Assembly: GCA_030148225.1 (NCBI GenBank)
Contig: JASBTX010000011.1
Span: forward strand, 1 to 64,000
Origin: Paracoccaceae bacterium
Lineage (GTDB): Bacteria; Pseudomonadota; Alphaproteobacteria; Rhodobacterales; Rhodobacteraceae
Length of the DNA stretch: 64,000 nucleotides
Direction: 5' to 3'
The notes below the pieces were generated by a model. The model saw only the letters and a program-made list of their open reading frames with translations. It ran no database searches and had not been told where the DNA came from. Positions 29,037-39,371 of the stretch are shown one piece after another (the first letter of the stretch is position 1; each line of letters begins with the position of its first letter). The translations under genes and the position numbers were made by a program.

Positions 29037-30347
29037 ATGGCTGAAAAATCATTTGTCCGCATGGAAATGCTGCCGGAACAGGCACCGCCCGCTTCGTCGG
29101 TCGGTGTCATCGGCTGGGTCCGCGCCAACTTGTTTTCAAGCTGGTTCAACTCGATCCTGACCGTGATATCCATCTATTTCATCTGGCGGGTGCTGGCCGG
29201 TATTCTGCCATGGGTATTTCTGTCGGTTTGGGATGCGGATTCGCTGGCCGGGTGTCGCGAGGTTATCGCAGCCAACTGGCCAGGTGCCGAAAGCGCCGAA
29301 CATGCCTGTTGGGCCGTCATCAATGAACGCTGGTTGCAGTTGCTTTACGGGTTCTACCCGCCCGAGCTTTACTGGCGTCCGAATCTGGCGATCATCCTGC
29401 TGTTCGTTGCGCTCGCGCCTGTGCTGTTTGCTGATCGGGTCCCGCGGAAACTGCTTTATGTCACCATGGTCTATCCGTTCCTGATGCCATGGCTGCTGTG
29501 GGGCGGGACAATCTGGGGCCCGCTCATGGCGGCTGCGGGTTTTGTCATCGGCTTCTATGTCATCAAGATATTGAGCGATGAAATCGGCGCGCTGAGCGCG
29601 ATGATCGTGGGTGTTCTGGCCACCGTCACTTGGTGGCTGGGCGCGGGTCCGGCAGTAGCGGATGCGCTGTCGGGGACACTCCCCATCGGGATCGAAGCGG
29701 TCGAGAGCCGCAAGTTCGGCGGCTTCATGCTGTCGGTTCTGATCGGTGTGGTCGCGATTGGTGTATCCCTGCCCATCGGGATCGTTCTGGCGCTTGGCCG
29801 CCAGTCGGACCTGTTGATCGTCAAGGGAATCTGCGTGGGCTTTATCGAGTTCATCCGGGGCGTTCCGCTGATCACGCTGTTGTTCGTGGCCTCGACGCTT
29901 TTGAACATCTTTCTGCCACCGGGCACGAACTTTGACATCATCCTGAGGGTGATGATCATGGTGACGCTGTTTGCGGCGGCCTATATGGCCGAGGTGATCA
30001 GGGGCGGACTGGCCGCGTTGCCGAAAGGCCAGTACGAGGGGGCGGATTCCCTTGGTCTGGACTACTGGCAGTCGCAGCGGCTGATCATCATGCCGCAGGC
30101 GCTCAAGATCTCGATCCCGGGTATCGTTTCGACCTTCATCGGTATCTTCAAGGATACGACGCTGGTGTCGATCATCGGGCTTCTTGATCCTTTGGGTCTG
30201 GCCAATGCCATTCGCGCGGACGCCGCATGGAACGGAGTTTACTGGGAACTGTTCGCGTTTATCGCGCTCTTGTTCTTCGTCTTCTGTTTCTCGATGTCCC
30301 GATACTCAATGTATCTGGAGCGCAAGCTTCAGACCGACCATAGGTAA
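29037..30347 (+). CDS. bztC: Amino-acid ABC transporter permease BztC
   Basis: The second permease (436 aa) has several hydrophobic segments, a long non-conserved N-terminal region with a periplasmic loop, and the C-terminal transport domain with the EAA loop [38 protein letters not shown] is characteristic of the HisMQ family. It pairs with BztB to form the channel. Confidence 0.95.
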   Translation: MAEKSFVRMEMLPEQAPPASSVGVIGWVRANLFSSWFNSILTVISIYFIWRVLAGILPWVFLSVWDADSLAGCREVIAANWPGAESAEHACWAVINERWLQLLYGFYPPELYWRPNLAIILLFVALAPVLFADRVPRKLLYVTMVYPFLMPWLLWGGTIWGPLMAAAGFVIGFYVIKILSDEIGALSAMIVGVLATVTWWLGAGPAVADALSGTLPIGIEAVESRKFGGFMLSVLIGVVAIGVSLPIGIVLALGRQSDLLIVKGICVGFIEFIRGVPLITLLFVASTLLNIFLPPGTNFDIILRVMIMVTLFAAAYMAEVIRGGLAALPKGQYEGADSLGLDYWQSQRLIIMPQALKISIPGIVSTFIGIFKDTTLVSIIGLLDPLGLANAIRADAAWNGVYWELFAFIALLFFVFCFSMSRYSMYLERKLQTDHR

Positions 30348-30358
30348 GGAAACAAGCT

Positions 30359-31162
30359 ATGGCTGAATCTACACACGAAACCATGGTCGATCGGGAAATC
30401 GACCGGTCTCATATGCAGGTGAGCGACGAGGTCGCCATCCAGATCACGGAAATGAACAAGTGGTATGGTGCCTTTCACGTGCTCAGGGACATTAACCTGA
30501 CCGTCAACCGGGGCGAACGGATCGTCATCTGTGGTCCATCCGGTTCGGGCAAATCGACACTGATCCGGTGCATCAACCGTCTGGAGGAACATCAGGCGGG
30601 CCAGATCATAGTCGATGGTACGGAACTGACCAGCGATCTGAAAAACATCGACAAGATCCGCTCAGAGGTTGGCATGTGCTTTCAGCACTTCAACCTGTTT
30701 CCGCATCTGACGATTCTGGAAAACTGCACGCTGGCGCCGATCTGGGTGCGCAAAACGCCCCGCAAGGAGGCCGAGGAAACGGCAATGCATTTCCTGGAAA
30801 AGGTCAAGATCCCGGAACAGGCGCTGAAATACCCCGGCCAGTTGTCCGGTGGTCAGCAGCAGCGTGTGGCGATTGCCCGCTCGCTTTGCATGAAGCCGCG
30901 GATTATGCTGTTTGACGAACCGACCTCGGCGCTTGACCCCGAGATGATCAAAGAGGTTCTGGACACGATGATCGAGCTTGCCGAAGAGGGCATGACGATG
31001 ATTTGTGTCACGCACGAGATGGGCTTTGCCCGTCAGGTGGCGAACAGGGTCATCTTTATGGATGCGGGTCAGATTGTGGAACAGAACGAGCCCGAGCCGT
31101 TCTTCAACAACCCGCAATCGGACCGGACCAAACTGTTCCTCAGCCAGATTCTGGGCCACTGA
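30359..31162 (+). CDS. bztD: Amino-acid ABC transporter ATPase BztD
   Basis: The ATPase (267 aa) powers the importer on the cytoplasmic side. Walker [11 protein letters not shown]-loop [12 protein letters not shown], signature [13 protein letters not shown], Walker [13 protein letters not shown] and the switch histidine in CVTHEMGFA are all intact. An N-terminal extension of about 25 residues precedes the usual start; a Met at residue 19 is an alternative. Confidence 0.96.
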   Translation: MAESTHETMVDREIDRSHMQVSDEVAIQITEMNKWYGAFHVLRDINLTVNRGERIVICGPSGSGKSTLIRCINRLEEHQAGQIIVDGTELTSDLKNIDKIRSEVGMCFQHFNLFPHLTILENCTLAPIWVRKTPRKEAEETAMHFLEKVKIPEQALKYPGQLSGGQQQRVAIARSLCMKPRIMLFDEPTSALDPEMIKEVLDTMIELAEEGMTMICVTHEMGFARQVANRVIFMDAGQIVEQNEPEPFFNNPQSDRTKLFLSQILGH

Positions 31163-31171
31163 ACGAACGAC

Positions 31172-31200
31172 GATCCCCCGCGCCCGCAGCGTGGGGGATC
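31172..31200. terminator. Hairpin between convergent bztD and sixA
   Basis: A 12-bp stem (31172-31183 with 31189-31200, one G-T pair) with a 5-nt loop lies at the junction and touches the sixA stop. There is no T run on the plus strand. Confidence 0.6.
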
Positions 31201-31702
31201 ATTCCGATGCAGGCAATTCCCGGGGAATGACGAACCCGGATACATGCCCGTCCCCCCAATTGATCGCTTGCCAGCTATCGGCCGAGAACGACAACAGCGT
31301 CGTTGCGGCGGTAGGATAGTCATGAAACCGATGATGGTCGGGCGGGCTGGTGCAAATCCGCTCTGCGAAATCGCCAATGCCCGGATTGTGCCCGATCAGC
31401 ATGACGGTTTTTCCTGCCGCCTGAGCGAGTGCGGCGCGTATCCCCGATGCGCCCGCGTGATAAAGAGCAGACATCACATTGAGATCGGATGAAGTGAGGC
31501 CGCTGCGTTCCCATGTTTCGAGCGTACGCAGCGCCGACGAACAGAGAACCTGATCAACGGGTGGCGCGTGTCTGGCAATCCACGAGCCGATCTTGCGCGC
31601 ATCCCCGCGCCCGCGCTTGTTCAGCGGTCGTTCATGGTCGGACAGGCGGGGGTCGTCCCAGCTTGATTTCGCGTGGCGCGTCAGGATCAGCGTCAGGCTC
31701 AT
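31199..31702 (-). CDS. SixA-like histidine phosphatase
   Basis: The 167-residue protein is of the histidine-phosphatase superfamily: catalytic RHAKSSW near residue 9, then LNKRGRGDAR, and the second catalytic histidine in LIGHNPG. SixA in E. coli removes phosphate from phosphohistidine of a phosphotransfer protein; here the substrate is not known. It overlaps the upstream iron-sulfur protein gene by 4 bases. Confidence 0.87.
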   Translation of the reverse strand: MSLTLILTRHAKSSWDDPRLSDHERPLNKRGRGDARKIGSWIARHAPPVDQVLCSSALRTLETWERSGLTSSDLNVMSALYHAGASGIRAALAQAAGKTVMLIGHNPGIGDFAERICTSPPDHHRFHDYPTAATTLLSFSADSWQAINWGDGHVSGFVIPRELPASE

Positions 31703-32364
31703 GGGTGGAACCGTGACATGTGATGCGCCGATTGCGCCGGATTGCGTGGGTAGCGCTGACTGACAGGGCAGGCGCGCCGGGCAAGGCAGCCCGCATTCAT
31801 GCAGGCCGCGCCCTCGGGCCTGTCCAGATGGGCATGACAGCGCGTCAGTACATATTCGTCCGGCGTCAATGCATTTACAGGGCAGGTGGTCAGGCAGGGC
31901 CTGTCGGCACAGGTTTCGCAGGGGCTGTGGGTCGGGACAGGCGGCAGATCAATATGCCGCGTCAGGCCAATTGCCCCCCGGAAGGACACCAAGAGCCCGG
32001 CCACGTCATGTACCAAGAGCAAGACCGGCGATGCCCAGACCCGCCCCGTATTCAGCGCCCAGTCAAAAAACGGATGATATGGCGGTCCGTCAAACGGAAA
32101 AAGCGGTGTTCCACCCAGCGTATGGGACAATTCCGAAATCTCGCGCCGCGACCATGCGTCGAACGGATCGGGGTTCTGATCCCGCCATTCCGGTGTCTGC
32201 CGGAACCGTTCCCAGAATCCCGGCTCGTGCGGGCCGAACAACAACATCGTGCGTGCATCTGGCGCGGCATCAATCGGTTGATCGATATGAAATCCGCCCA
32301 GAATTGTCAGATTGCGGGCATTCGCCTGGGCCTCGAACGCCGCGTAGCCGGGATCGCCGGTCAT
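31699..32364 (-). CDS. 4Fe-4S ferredoxin-type protein (QueG C-terminal-like)
   Basis: The 221-residue protein has an N-terminal domain without cysteines and a C-terminal iron-sulfur region: [18 protein letters not shown], then a second set with [21 protein letters not shown]. This resembles the cluster domain of epoxyqueuosine reductase, but the protein is much shorter than QueG. It may be an electron carrier or reductase of unknown substrate. It overlaps argB and sixA by 4 bases each. Confidence 0.78.
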   Translation of the reverse strand: MTGDPGYAAFEAQANARNLTILGGFHIDQPIDAAPDARTMLLFGPHEPGFWERFRQTPEWRDQNPDPFDAWSRREISELSHTLGGTPLFPFDGPPYHPFFDWALNTGRVWASPVLLLVHDVAGLLVSFRGAIGLTRHIDLPPVPTHSPCETCADRPCLTTCPVNALTPDEYVLTRCHAHLDRPEGAACMNAGCLARRACPVSQRYPRNPAQSAHHMSRFHP

Positions 32365-33227
32365 GTGCTGCGAATGATACTGCCGGCACCGTGATCGGTA
32401 AAAAGCTCAAGAAGGCAGGCATTGGGTGCCCGTCCATCAAGGATCACGGCGGCGCGGACACCGCCGTTTACAGCGGTAACACAGGTTTCCGTCTTGGGGA
32501 TCATGCCGCCTGCGATGGTGCCATCGGCAATCAGCGCCTCAATATTGGCAACGGTCAGTTCCGTCAGCACCTCGCCATCGGCGTTTTTAACCCCCTCGAC
32601 ATCTGTCAGCAGGAGCAACCGATCAGCCTTGAGCCCGGCGGCGATGGCCCCGGCAGCGGTATCGCCGTTGACGTTGAAGGTTTCGCCATCCCGTCCCGCT
32701 CCAATCGGGGCGATGACCGGTACGATCTCGGCATCAAAGAGTTGACGCAGGAGATTGGCATCAACCTCAACCGGATCGCCGACAAAGCCAAGCTCGGGCT
32801 TTGCAGGTTCGCAGATCAACAGATTGGCATCCTTGCCCGACAGCCCGACGGCCCGCCCGCCCTGCCGGTTGATCGCCTGAACGATCCGTTTGTTCACCCG
32901 TCCCGACAACACCATTTCCACGACCTCGACCGTCGCGGCATCCGTCACCCGCTTGCCATTCACAAATTCGGACTGGATATCGAGACGCGACAGCATGTCG
33001 TTGATCATCGGCCCACCGCCATGCACGATGACGGGGTTCACGCCGACCTGCTGCATCAGGACGATATCGCGGGCAAAACTGTCCATTGCCGCGTCTGAAC
33101 CCATGGCGTGACCGCCAAATTTGATGACGACGATGGCGCTGTCATAGCGTTGAAGATATGGCAAAGCCTCGGACAATGTCGCCGCCGTTGCAAACCAGTC
33201 CCTGTTCATGGCGTCCTGTTTCTTCAT
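32361..33227 (-). CDS. argB: Acetylglutamate kinase
   Basis: ArgB (288 aa) phosphorylates N-acetyl-L-glutamate, the second step of arginine synthesis. Visible are IKFGGHAM, the VHGGGPMIN nucleotide/substrate loop, the central [12 protein letters not shown] and the C-terminal [15 protein letters not shown] region. N-terminal residues before [12 protein letters not shown] resemble the arginine-sensitive form with an N-terminal helix. It lies in the engB-to-sixA string. Confidence 0.97.
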   Translation of the reverse strand: MKKQDAMNRDWFATAATLSEALPYLQRYDSAIVVIKFGGHAMGSDAAMDSFARDIVLMQQVGVNPVIVHGGGPMINDMLSRLDIQSEFVNGKRVTDAATVEVVEMVLSGRVNKRIVQAINRQGGRAVGLSGKDANLLICEPAKPELGFVGDPVEVDANLLRQLFDAEIVPVIAPIGAGRDGETFNVNGDTAAGAIAAGLKADRLLLLTDVEGVKNADGEVLTELTVANIEALIADGTIAGGMIPKTETCVTAVNGGVRAAVILDGRAPNACLLELFTDHGAGSIIRST

Positions 33228-33289
33228 GGATTTGGTCCCTGTCAGACGTTGTTACGCCGAAGCCCCCGCGCTGCCAAGGGTGCTGTGGT

Positions 33290-33943
33290 TCAGCCGATCC
33301 CGGCGATGATCGCGCGCAGCACCTCAAGCCCTTCAGATTTTTCGCTGGAGGTCACAACGATCTCGGGAAAGGCGGCGGGATGGTCTTTCAGCGCGTTACG
33401 CACCTGATCCAGCACCCGCTGGCGGTCCTTCTCTTTAACCTTGTCCGATTTGGTGAGCACCACCTGAAACGTAACCGCCGCCTGATCGAGACGTTTCAGA
33501 ATCTCACTGTCCACGGCTTTGATTCCGTGACGGTGATCAATCAGCACAAATACCCGCCGCAGCGTGGCCCTCCCTGTCAGATAGGCCTTCAGCAGCGCCT
33601 GCCATTTCTCAACAATCGCGACGGGGGCGTTGGCAAAACCATAGCCCGGCAGATCGACAAGATAGTGACTCTCACCCAAAGTGAAAAAGTTTATCTCTTG
33701 CGTGCGGCCCGGTGTGTTTGAGGCCCTTGCCAACGATTTCTGATTTGTCAAAGCGTTGATCAGGCTGGATTTCCCGACGTTTGACCGACCGGCAAAACAA
33801 ATCTCGACACGATCCGCACCGGGCAGGCCATCCATCGCAACCACCCCCTTGAGGAAGGTGGACGCCGGCGCAAAGAGACGCCTGCCGGCCTCTCTTTCGG
33901 TATCGGATGGGGTGGGCGCGAGGGGAAAGGGAAGCTGGCTCAT
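33290..33943 (-). CDS. engB: Ribosome biogenesis GTPase EngB/YsxC
   Basis: EngB (217 aa) is a small GTPase needed for 50S assembly. G1 GRSNVGKSS (about residues 52-60), G2 NTPGRTQEINFF, G3 DLPGYGFA and G4 TKSDK are all present. The start overlaps the stop of the upstream MOSC gene by 4 bases. Confidence 0.96.
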   Translation of the reverse strand: MSQLPFPLAPTPSDTEREAGRRLFAPASTFLKGVVAMDGLPGADRVEICFAGRSNVGKSSLINALTNQKSLARASNTPGRTQEINFFTLGESHYLVDLPGYGFANAPVAIVEKWQALLKAYLTGRATLRRVFVLIDHRHGIKAVDSEILKRLDQAAVTFQVVLTKSDKVKEKDRQRVLDQVRNALKDHPAAFPEIVVTSSEKSEGLEVLRAIIAGIG

Positions 33944-34686
33944 ATCAGCCGCGCCTCGTCACCGATGCTGACCGTCCCGGCACTACGCACGATGCCCAGC
34001 ACCCCCATGTCCTGATGGCCCCAGCCATCATTGAGTGCGCGGAGCGTTTCAGCGTCGCGTCTGCCCGTGTCGGGATTTGCCATCGTGGCGTTGCATCGCT
34101 CGATCGGTTCGATGATTTCGACGACTGCGTCGCCGATGCCAAGCGTCTTTCCGACCCAGTTGAATTCAGCCCAGGGTTCGGGTCCTTCAAGCCAGATATT
34201 GCCGCGCCAGCGGCGCAGGTCCAGTTGCTGCCCCATCCGATCTGACAGGGCCTTGTTGGACGCCAGGTTCATGATGCTGATCGAGGGATAGTCTGAATCC
34301 GTCATGCCACGGTCGGGAACGCGGACGATGCCCTGCGATTGTGCCCTGCCAGCAGGCATCAGCGGCTTGACCCAGTCCAGAAATGCATCCAGGTCGCGAT
34401 CCGGATTGAAACGGAGCGGCGGTCGATCCGGATGGGTCAGCGTGACGGTCCCGGTATCTTCATCAGTTTCGGCCTGAATGGCCATGAGTGACGGGGCCTT
34501 GGCCGCACGGGAAAAATTCATGCAGTCTGCCCAGCCGGTTCCGTCGGTTTTGGCGTACTCATGCCGCACCGCCCACCGGCGATCCCAGGGCAGGGTTTTG
34601 CCCGGTTCCAGCCGGACCGAGCGCATGGGCTCGTGACCATGAGACTTGATGGGGTGGCGATAGATATGGCGGACAGTGCCCGCCAT
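33940..34686 (-). CDS. MOSC domain protein
   Basis: The 248-residue protein has an N-terminal MOSC beta-barrel (HIYRHPIKSHGHEP) and a C-terminal MOSC core with RRWRGNIWLEG and the region IERCNATMANPDTGRRD, where the Cys could bind molybdenum-cofactor-type sulfur. Such proteins act as sulfur carriers or as mARC-type reductases; the substrate is unknown. Its 5' end shares one base with the yidC stop codon. Confidence 0.87.
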   Translation of the reverse strand: MAGTVRHIYRHPIKSHGHEPMRSVRLEPGKTLPWDRRWAVRHEYAKTDGTGWADCMNFSRAAKAPSLMAIQAETDEDTGTVTLTHPDRPPLRFNPDRDLDAFLDWVKPLMPAGRAQSQGIVRVPDRGMTDSDYPSISIMNLASNKALSDRMGQQLDLRRWRGNIWLEGPEPWAEFNWVGKTLGIGDAVVEIIEPIERCNATMANPDTGRRDAETLRALNDGWGHQDMGVLGIVRSAGTVSIGDEARLI

Positions 34687-36503
34687 CAGCCGTCCTTTGT
34701 CTTGCGTTTGAACGAACCAATGATGTTGCCGAAAACGTCGGGTTTATAGCCCTGGCTGCGCATGATCAGATATTGCTGGATGAAGGTGATCGTGTTGTTT
34801 GCAATCCAATAGACCACCAGTCCCGAGGCAAAGCTGCCCAGCATGAACATGAAGACCCAGGGCATCCAGGCAAATATCATTGCCTGAGTGGGATCGGTGG
34901 GTGCGGGGTTCAGTTTCTGTTGCAGCCACATCGAGACGCCTAGCAAAAGCGGCAGAATGCCGATGAATATCAGCGCCATGATGCTTTCTGGCTGGGGACC
35001 GTCCCAGGGCATGATGCCCCACAAATTAAAGATTGATGACGGATCGGGCGCAGAAAGGTCCTTGATCCAGCCGAACCAAGGGGCATGGCGCAGTTCGATC
35101 GTGACAAAGATCACCTTGTAGAGCGAGAAGAAGATCGGGATCTGCAGCAGGATCGGCAGACAGCCCGAGGCCGGGTTCACCTTTTCCTTCTTGTAGAGCG
35201 CCATCATCTCTTGCTGGAGTTTCTGGCGGTCATCACCGGCCTTTTCCTTGATCTTCTCCATCTGCGGCTGGAGTTCCTTCATCTTGGCCATGGAGACATA
35301 TGATTTATAGGCCAGCGGCAGCAGGAGCGCCTTGATCAGCAGCGTCAGGCCGATAATGGCCCAGCCCATGTTGCCGATGACGCCGTTCAGCCAGTGCAGA
35401 ACACGAAAGATCGGTTTTGTCAGGAAAAAGAACCAGCCCCAGTCAATCGAGTCGATATACCGATAGATGTTCTGATCTTTTTCGTAATTGTTGATGGTTT
35501 CCCAGACCTTCGCACCGGCAAAGAGGCGCGTTGTCACTTCGGAAGTCGAGCCGGCCGCCACAGTCAGCGTCTGCAACCGGGCCTCAGCGCGGTAGATGTC
35601 GCCGCCGGTATTGTATTGCAGAACCGAGCTGAAGGGCTGATCAGCATCGGGGATCAGCGTCGTCATCCAGTAGTGGTCGGTAAATCCAAGCCAGCCGTTC
35701 TGGGCTACTTCGACCACGTCAGTGCCCGCACCCCAGCGGGGATCAGCTCCAAAGTCGCGCAGATCGCCATAATCAAACTCGCTCAGTTCTTCGCCGGACT
35801 GGCGGATCGCGCCCTCGTGGATGATGAAGAAACCTTTGAGGTCCGCGGGTTCGCCATGGCGCTGAATTTGCCCAAACGGAGCGACCCGGATGTCAGCATC
35901 ACTGTTGTTTTCCACGCTTTGGCGGATGGTGAACATGAACTTGTCATCAACAGATATCGTCCTGCGGAACACCACGCCCTTGTCGTTTTCCCAGCGCAGT
36001 GTGACCGGGCTCTCGGGTGTCAGCGTTTCGCCGGATTCGATGCGCCACGGGGTATCGGCACCCGGAACATCCGGCCAGTCCAGATTGCCCCCCGGTGCCC
36101 AGCCAAAGCCGGCGTAGTAGGCTTTTGGCCGCCCGACTGGCGACAGCAGCGTCACCATGGGAGAATCTTCGGCCAGGCTTTCGCGGTAGTTGTTCAGTGA
36201 GATGTCATCGATGCGCCCGCCGGTCAGCGAGATTGAACCGCTGAGGCTGGGTGTGTTGACCATCACCCGTTCGCTCTGGGCCAGTGCGGTTTCGCGCGTG
36301 GCCAAAGTGCCGGGCAGTAACGCGGCAGAGTTGGTGGCCTGAGCGTCGCCACCGGCCGGATCGGCTGTTACATCTGCCGCAACGGGCGTGTTTGTGTTGG
36401 GATTGTCCTGCGGCGTTTCCGGCGGAAACAGCACGAACCAGACAAGGATCACGAGGAAACTGAGCGCGGTTGCAAGGATGAGATTCTTGTTCTGATCGTC
36501 CAT
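34686..36503 (-). CDS. yidC: Membrane protein insertase YidC
   Basis: YidC (605 aa) inserts membrane proteins alone or with Sec. There is an N-terminal TM anchor (LATALSFLVILVWFVLF), a large periplasmic domain (about residues 50-350), and the conserved five-helix core ending in SGLVVYWIANNTITFIQQY. The cytoplasmic loop carries KIKEKAGDDRQKLQQEMMAL. It lies in the standard Rhodobacterales string rpmH-rnpA-yidD ... yidC-MOSC-engB-argB. Confidence 0.97.
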   Translation of the reverse strand: MDDQNKNLILATALSFLVILVWFVLFPPETPQDNPNTNTPVAADVTADPAGGDAQATNSAALLPGTLATRETALAQSERVMVNTPSLSGSISLTGGRIDDISLNNYRESLAEDSPMVTLLSPVGRPKAYYAGFGWAPGGNLDWPDVPGADTPWRIESGETLTPESPVTLRWENDKGVVFRRTISVDDKFMFTIRQSVENNSDADIRVAPFGQIQRHGEPADLKGFFIIHEGAIRQSGEELSEFDYGDLRDFGADPRWGAGTDVVEVAQNGWLGFTDHYWMTTLIPDADQPFSSVLQYNTGGDIYRAEARLQTLTVAAGSTSEVTTRLFAGAKVWETINNYEKDQNIYRYIDSIDWGWFFFLTKPIFRVLHWLNGVIGNMGWAIIGLTLLIKALLLPLAYKSYVSMAKMKELQPQMEKIKEKAGDDRQKLQQEMMALYKKEKVNPASGCLPILLQIPIFFSLYKVIFVTIELRHAPWFGWIKDLSAPDPSSIFNLWGIMPWDGPQPESIMALIFIGILPLLLGVSMWLQQKLNPAPTDPTQAMIFAWMPWVFMFMLGSFASGLVVYWIANNTITFIQQYLIMRSQGYKPDVFGNIIGSFKRKTKDG

Positions 36504-36626
36504 CGGGGACTGCTGCCTTTAGCGTTTTCGGTCTCAGGGGTTGAAACGACTGGCGGATCAAAGGTCAAGGCATTTCGCCGATGAAATGTGCGTGTTTCTG
36601 CCGCTTTTCAAGGCAGGGAGCAGGAT

Positions 36627-38165
36627 TCAGGCCCGGGTCCGTACCGGGCTGGTGCCACCTTGCCCGCCGCCCGCCTTTTTGGCCTGACGTTGCAGCCATT
36701 GCGTCGTGTCCTCGGCGGGCATCGGGCGGGCAAAGTAAAACCCCTGGGCATAGGCACAACTCAATTCTGACAAACAGGCGAGTTCGCCAGCCGTTTCCAC
36801 ACCTTCGGCCAGCACCGCTACATCCAGCTGTTTCGCCATGGTCATGATGGCGCGAACCGTTTTTTCCTGTTCGGGATCACGATCAAGCGATGACACGAAG
36901 GATCTGTCGATCTTGATACGGCCAACAGGGAACCGTCGCAGCATCGTGATCGAGGAATAGCCGGTGCCGAAATCGTCGAGGTCGATGTGAAAGCCCATTT
37001 GCGCCATCCGCGTGATATTGGCCAGCGGTATATCCGATGTCTCACCCGCGATGACGCTTTCCAGAATCTCTATCGCGATCCGGTCAGGCAACAGGTCAAA
37101 ACGGTCGAGTTCCCATGTCAGGCGCTCGACCAGCCTTGGGTTTGCAAAATCTTCCTTGGCAAGATTGATGCCAACCTGCGGCACCTGCAGCCCGGCCTGA
37201 TCCCATGCGTGCAAATTGCGCGCAATCTGCGCCATCATGGTTTCTGACAGACGGGCGTGGAGCCCCAGTTCGTCGATCAGCGGCAAAAACTGATCCGGCG
37301 GAATGGGCCCCCGGTCGGGATGCTGCCAGCGCGCCAGCGCCTCCAGCCCCGACAGAGAAAGATCGGTGATGCAGATCTGAGGCTGATACCACGCAACGAT
37401 TTCACCCCGGTCAAAGGCGGCCCCGATCTCGGATGTCAGGGTACGGCGGCTGCGTGAACGTGCGTCCAGATCAGGTGTGTATTCGCGCACCGATGCCGGC
37501 CCGTTCTGATGGGCGAATTCCAGTGCCGTCTGCGCCGCTGACAACAGACCCGCGCCGGTCAGCGGCGGATTGAGATGAGCAAATCCCGCACAGATCGTCA
37601 GGTAGACAGGCGTGCCGCCAATTTCAAACGGCTCGGCCAGGACGCGTTGCAGCCGTTCGATCACCCCCAATATCCTGTCGGTATCCAGCCCGCGGTCCGA
37701 TGCGAGGGCGATGGCGAACCGGTCCCCATCCAGTCGGGCGATCACATCGGTTCCGCGTATGCTGGTGACCAGCCGTTCGCCCACGCGGCGCAGAATCTCA
37801 TCGGCGGCCTGTGGCCCGTGCTGCCGCTTCAGGCGGCTGAACCCGTCGATATCCAGCGCGATACAGGCGGCACGCGTTTCCTTAGCGTCCTGTCCCGTCA
37901 TCTGATCGATCCGACTGACCAGGCCACCTGCGCGGTGCAACCCCGTCAGTCCGTCGCGCGCTGGTGGCGCAGGTCTTTCATGATCCTCGAGCCCGGATTT
38001 CAATGCGATCAGGATCGGAAACAGCACAGAGGTGGTAAAGAGCACGGCGTCGCCCCCGACCCAATAGGCCAGAATGGTCAATAGCGGGAAAATCGCAAAG
38101 AGGCGCGCCGAGGTCAGAAATTCACCCGCGCGCCGCGCCGTCCGAACCCCTGATCGAGATATCAT
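36627..38165 (-). CDS. GGDEF/EAL protein, degenerate GGDEF with intact EAL
   Basis: The protein (512 aa from ATG 38165) has two N-terminal hydrophobic stretches, then a GGDEF domain whose active site reads RLDGDRF instead of GGDEF, so it is probably not a diguanylate cyclase. The EAL domain keeps the key motifs: LSGLEALARW, IEILESV, DDFGTGYSS, the lysine in RIKIDRSF and the glutamate in LAEGVET. It should therefore hydrolyse cyclic di-GMP, with the degenerate domain as a possible GTP sensor. A TTG at 38204 would add 13 residues, but the ATG is preceded by a better ribosome-binding site. Confidence 0.92.
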   Translation of the reverse strand: MISRSGVRTARRAGEFLTSARLFAIFPLLTILAYWVGGDAVLFTTSVLFPILIALKSGLEDHERPAPPARDGLTGLHRAGGLVSRIDQMTGQDAKETRAACIALDIDGFSRLKRQHGPQAADEILRRVGERLVTSIRGTDVIARLDGDRFAIALASDRGLDTDRILGVIERLQRVLAEPFEIGGTPVYLTICAGFAHLNPPLTGAGLLSAAQTALEFAHQNGPASVREYTPDLDARSRSRRTLTSEIGAAFDRGEIVAWYQPQICITDLSLSGLEALARWQHPDRGPIPPDQFLPLIDELGLHARLSETMMAQIARNLHAWDQAGLQVPQVGINLAKEDFANPRLVERLTWELDRFDLLPDRIAIEILESVIAGETSDIPLANITRMAQMGFHIDLDDFGTGYSSITMLRRFPVGRIKIDRSFVSSLDRDPEQEKTVRAIMTMAKQLDVAVLAEGVETAGELACLSELSCAYAQGFYFARPMPAEDTTQWLQRQAKKAGGGQGGTSPVRTRA

Positions 38166-38269
38166 CACTGTATTGTCCCCGTCCCGGCACCGATTGCCGT
38201 TCAATTGGGGGAGTGGGCCTGCAAATACGGTTAATGCATCGGCGCTGATCGCGGAAAGTTTGGCTAAAT

Positions 38270-39100
38270 TTATCCGGAGTGCCGCTCCAGACCGGCAAAG
38301 TCAAAGAGCGCGGGGTCAAGCAGATGCGACGGGCGTGCGTTCATCAGCGCGCGGAACATGACCTGTCTCCGGCCGGGGCTGTTCTTCTCCCAGCCGTCCA
38401 GAATGGCCTTGACCTGCTGGCGCTGCAGTCCGTCCTGCGAACCGCAGAGATCGCAAGGGATGATGGGGTAATTCATCGCCGCCGCGAATTTCGCGCAATC
38501 GGCCTCGGCGACATGCGCCAGCGGGCGCAGAACAAAAAGATCGCCCTCTTCGTTCACCAGCTTGGGCGGCATGGTTGCCAGCCGCCCGCCGTGAAAGAGG
38601 TTCATGAAAAACGTTTCCAGAATGTCGTCGCGATGATGGCCCAGCACCACAGCGCTGCAGCCCTCTTCGCGGGCAATCCGATAGAGGTTGCCGCGCCGCA
38701 GCCGCGAGCAGAGCGCGCAATAGGTGCGCCCGGCGGGCACCTTGTCGGTCACGATGGAATAAGTGTCCTGATATTCGATCCGGTGCGGCACCTGCATACG
38801 TGAGAGAAATTCCGGGAGCACAGTCGCCGGAAAACCGGGCTGTCCCTGATCCAGATTGCAGGCCAGCAATTCGACCGGCAGCAAGCCGCGCCATTTCAGC
38901 TCGTGAAGAACCGCCAACAGGGTATAGCTGTCTTTGCCACCGGACAGACAGACGAGCCATTTCTGATCACGCGTGACCATCCCGTATTGCTCGACCGCCT
39001 CGCGCGCCAGCCGTACGATACGCTTGCGCAGCTTTTTGAATTCTGTCGTTGAAGGCGCGTTCGCAAAGAGGGGGTGAATGTCGTTCGCGTCGTCGAGCAT
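38270..39100 (-). CDS. ttcA: tRNA 2-thiocytidine synthetase TtcA
   Basis: TtcA (276 aa) thiolates C32 of some tRNAs. The PP-loop [10 protein letters not shown] binds ATP near residue 54, and two cysteine pairs ([10 protein letters not shown] and CDLCGSQD) hold the iron-sulfur cluster. [14 protein letters not shown] is a further family motif. It lies between yidD and the GGDEF/EAL gene. Confidence 0.94.
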   Translation of the reverse strand: MLDDANDIHPLFANAPSTTEFKKLRKRIVRLAREAVEQYGMVTRDQKWLVCLSGGKDSYTLLAVLHELKWRGLLPVELLACNLDQGQPGFPATVLPEFLSRMQVPHRIEYQDTYSIVTDKVPAGRTYCALCSRLRRGNLYRIAREEGCSAVVLGHHRDDILETFFMNLFHGGRLATMPPKLVNEEGDLFVLRPLAHVAEADCAKFAAAMNYPIIPCDLCGSQDGLQRQQVKAILDGWEKNSPGRRQVMFRALMNARPSHLLDPALFDFAGLERHSG

Positions 39101-39148
39101 GCAGAGCCTGCGGGAAATGGTTTCAGAGGTCAGGGGCGGAATATCGGA

Positions 39149-39370
39149 TCAATCGGGCACATCGTCAACGCCTTGACCACCCCAGGGGTGACACCGCATG
39201 ATCCGCCGGATGGCAAACCATCCACCGCGCAGGCCGCCATGCTTTTCCAGCGCCTCTAGCGCATAGGCCGAGCAGGTCGGATCGAATCGGCAGCTTCGCC
39301 CAAGCCACGGGGACAGGAACAGCCGGTAAAACCGGACGGGCAAGGCGAAGACATGGGCAAGTGGCGACAT
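39149..39370 (-). CDS. yidD: Membrane protein insertion efficiency factor YidD
   Basis: YidD (73 aa) is a small membrane-associated protein that aids insertion near YidC. LPVRFYRLFLSPWLG, the CRFDPTCSAYALEAL cysteine segment and RCHPWGGQGVDDVP are all classic. It starts 1 nt after the rnpA stop. Confidence 0.96.
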   Translation of the reverse strand: MSPLAHVFALPVRFYRLFLSPWLGRSCRFDPTCSAYALEALEKHGGLRGGWFAIRRIMRCHPWGGQGVDDVPD

Positions 39371-39371
39371 C

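Noticed and set aside
31869-33098. 409-codon plus-strand frame over argB and the iron-sulfur gene
   Set aside because: Both minus-strand genes have intact family motifs and 4-base overlaps with neighbours.
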